Of a stretch of DNA of 7,036 nucleotides, positions 6,607 through 7,036 are shown piece after piece. This DNA is from Gammaproteobacteria bacterium (lineage in GTDB: Bacteria; Pseudomonadota; Gammaproteobacteria; UBA9214), in contig JAHKKL010000203.1 in the NCBI GenBank assembly GCA_020027635.1, positions 1 to 7,036 of the forward strand. Direction: 5' to 3'. Numbering within the stretch: the stretch's first letter is position 1; each line of letters begins with the position of its first letter. The notes beneath the pieces were generated by a model, which was given only the letters and a program-made list of their open reading frames with translations, searched no databases and was not told the origin of the DNA. The position numbers and the translations under genes are program-made.

Positions 6607-6714
6607 TCACCTCAACACGGCGAACCAAAGCCAGGACAACAGCAGCGGCGGGATGATGACCAGGGCGATCATGGCCAGAACCACCCGCAGGCATTCCAGT
6701 AAGTCATCACACAT
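6607..6714 (-). CDS. Small single-helix membrane protein, 35 residues, unknown function
   Basis: Starting at the ATG at 6714-6712, the frame encodes 35 residues: a short acidic, cysteine-containing N-terminus (M-C-D-D-L-L-E-C-L-R10), a helix of about 22 strongly hydrophobic residues (V11 to about W30, with P22-P23 in the middle), and an end F-A-V-L-R35. A full anti-Shine-Dalgarno match GGAGGTGG lies at 6734-6727, 12-15 bases upstream, slightly farther than usual. No in-frame start codon lies closer to it. The gene converges on acvB and stops eight bases short of the palindromic element. I do not recognise the family. The hydrophobic composition and strong ribosome binding site favour a real small membrane protein over chance. 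Confidence 0.5.
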   Translation of the reverse strand: MCDDLLECLRVVLAMIALVIIPPLLLSWLWFAVLR

Positions 6715-6869
6715 GCTGTCGGTATTCCACCTCCCTGCTGAAGTTTTAACTCCCTGGACTCAATTAATGGTACTTTCAGGCACGGTACCACAGGCATATT
6801 AGGAAACCGTGAGGCGCTGACGATACACCGCCGCGGTGAGCGTGCCCGCTGGCGCTGCCGCCGGCTCTA

Positions 6870-6898
6870 TTGAAGCGACCCGTGCGGCTGTTTAAGAT
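6870..6898 (+). promoter_or_regulatory. Sigma-70-type promoter candidate for the right-edge gene
   Basis: TTGAAG (6870-6875, 4 of 6 consensus bases) and TAAGAT (6893-6898, 4 of 6) are separated by exactly 17 bases. A transcript starting near 6905 would have an 80-base leader containing the hairpin at 6926-6950 and the ribosome binding site at 6973. It is found by eye only. Confidence 0.35.
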
Positions 6899-6925
6899 GC
6901 ACATCCCAGCCTTACCTGACCGGCG

Positions 6926-6950
6926 GGTCCGCGGGGTGCCGCCGCGGACC
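6926..6950 (+). promoter_or_regulatory. Strong hairpin in the presumed 5' leader of the right-edge gene
   Basis: GGTCCGCGG (6926-6934) and CCGCGGACC (6942-6950) form a perfect 9-bp, very GC-rich stem with a 7-base loop, ending 22 bases before GGAG and 36 bases before the ATG at 6987. No T-run follows. It may be a leader RNA structure, a transcript-stabilising hairpin, a protein-binding palindrome or a weak end to an upstream transcript. Confidence 0.45.
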
Positions 6951-6986
6951 ACAGTCAAGCTACCCGTTACCAGGAGAGACACTCGA

Positions 6987-7036
6987 ATGAAGTACGACCT
7001 GACGCGCCCGCCTGACCTGATCCATGAAAAGCGCAT
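6987..7036 (+). CDS. Start of an unidentified gene (runs off the right edge)
   Basis: The ATG at 6987 is preceded by GGAGAG (6973-6978) at a good distance, and the frame is open to the window end. The 16 complete codons read M-K-Y-D-L-T-R-P-P-D-L-I-H-E-K-R. This is polar with no signal peptide, so the product is probably cytoplasmic. It is too short to assign to a family. The call rests on the ribosome binding site and the promoter candidate upstream. Confidence 0.6.
   Translation, partial: MKYDLTRPPDLIHEKR

Larger units (their letters stand above)
6715..6986. other. Intergenic stretch between the small membrane protein gene and the right-edge gene
   Basis: About 270 bp without a supportable gene. 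It contains the ribosome binding site of the minus-strand small gene (6727-6734), a short palindrome CACCGC-c-GCGGTG near 6826-6838, the promoter candidate at 6870-6898 and the strong hairpin at 6926-6950. The two flanking genes diverge from here, so promoters for both are expected. A minus-strand open frame from the right edge to 6776 is rich in Arg, Gly and Ser, matches no family I know and is not called. Confidence 0.55.

Noticed and set aside
6776..7036. Minus-strand open frame at the right edge
   Set aside because: It runs across the promoter candidate, hairpin and ribosome site of the plus-strand gene, with a low-information Arg/Gly/Ser-rich translation.

Overview
The window is GC-rich bacterial DNA with tightly packed genes, Tat- and Sec-type export signals, purine-rich ribosome binding sites and REP-type palindromes. 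This points to a Gram-negative proteobacterium, most likely a gamma- or betaproteobacterium; I cannot name the genus. No rRNA, tRNA, CRISPR array or transposase gene is visible.

Layout. The left edge (1-772, minus strand) holds the N-terminal 257 residues of a Tat-exported multicopper oxidase. A gene-free stretch of about 600 bp follows; it carries two short AT-rich palindromes and a perfect TTGACA box. Next, on the plus strand, is a ten-helix EamA/DMT-family exporter or permease (1375-2274). After it comes a two-gene unit, mprF (2431-4965) and an acvB/virJ-type hydrolase (4975-6369), separated by 9 bp. A 211-bp nested palindromic element (6389-6599) follows, then a minus-strand gene for a 35-residue one-helix membrane protein (6607-6714) and a second gene-free stretch with a promoter candidate and a strong hairpin. 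The first 16 codons of an unidentified plus-strand gene (6987-) reach the right edge.

How the genes work together. MprF proteins attach an amino acid from aminoacyl-tRNA to phosphatidylglycerol and flip the product to the outer leaflet. AcvB/VirJ-family proteins are periplasmic hydrolases that remove the amino acid again. The pair therefore forms a known make-and-unmake module for aminoacylated phosphatidylglycerol (lpiA-atvA in Rhizobium, PA0920-PA0919 in Pseudomonas).

Most noteworthy. The MprF reading frame is open throughout, but its synthetase domain appears to lack a block of roughly 55-70 residues at about residue 708. The block that normally carries the conserved K-G-F-S-L-G region is absent, while the sequence on both sides is well conserved. 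If real, this locus would have an intact flippase and hydrolase but a crippled synthetase. The second point of interest is the 211-bp element, in which a REP-like double hairpin is nested inside two further inverted-repeat layers. I found no convincing wholly new multi-gene system.
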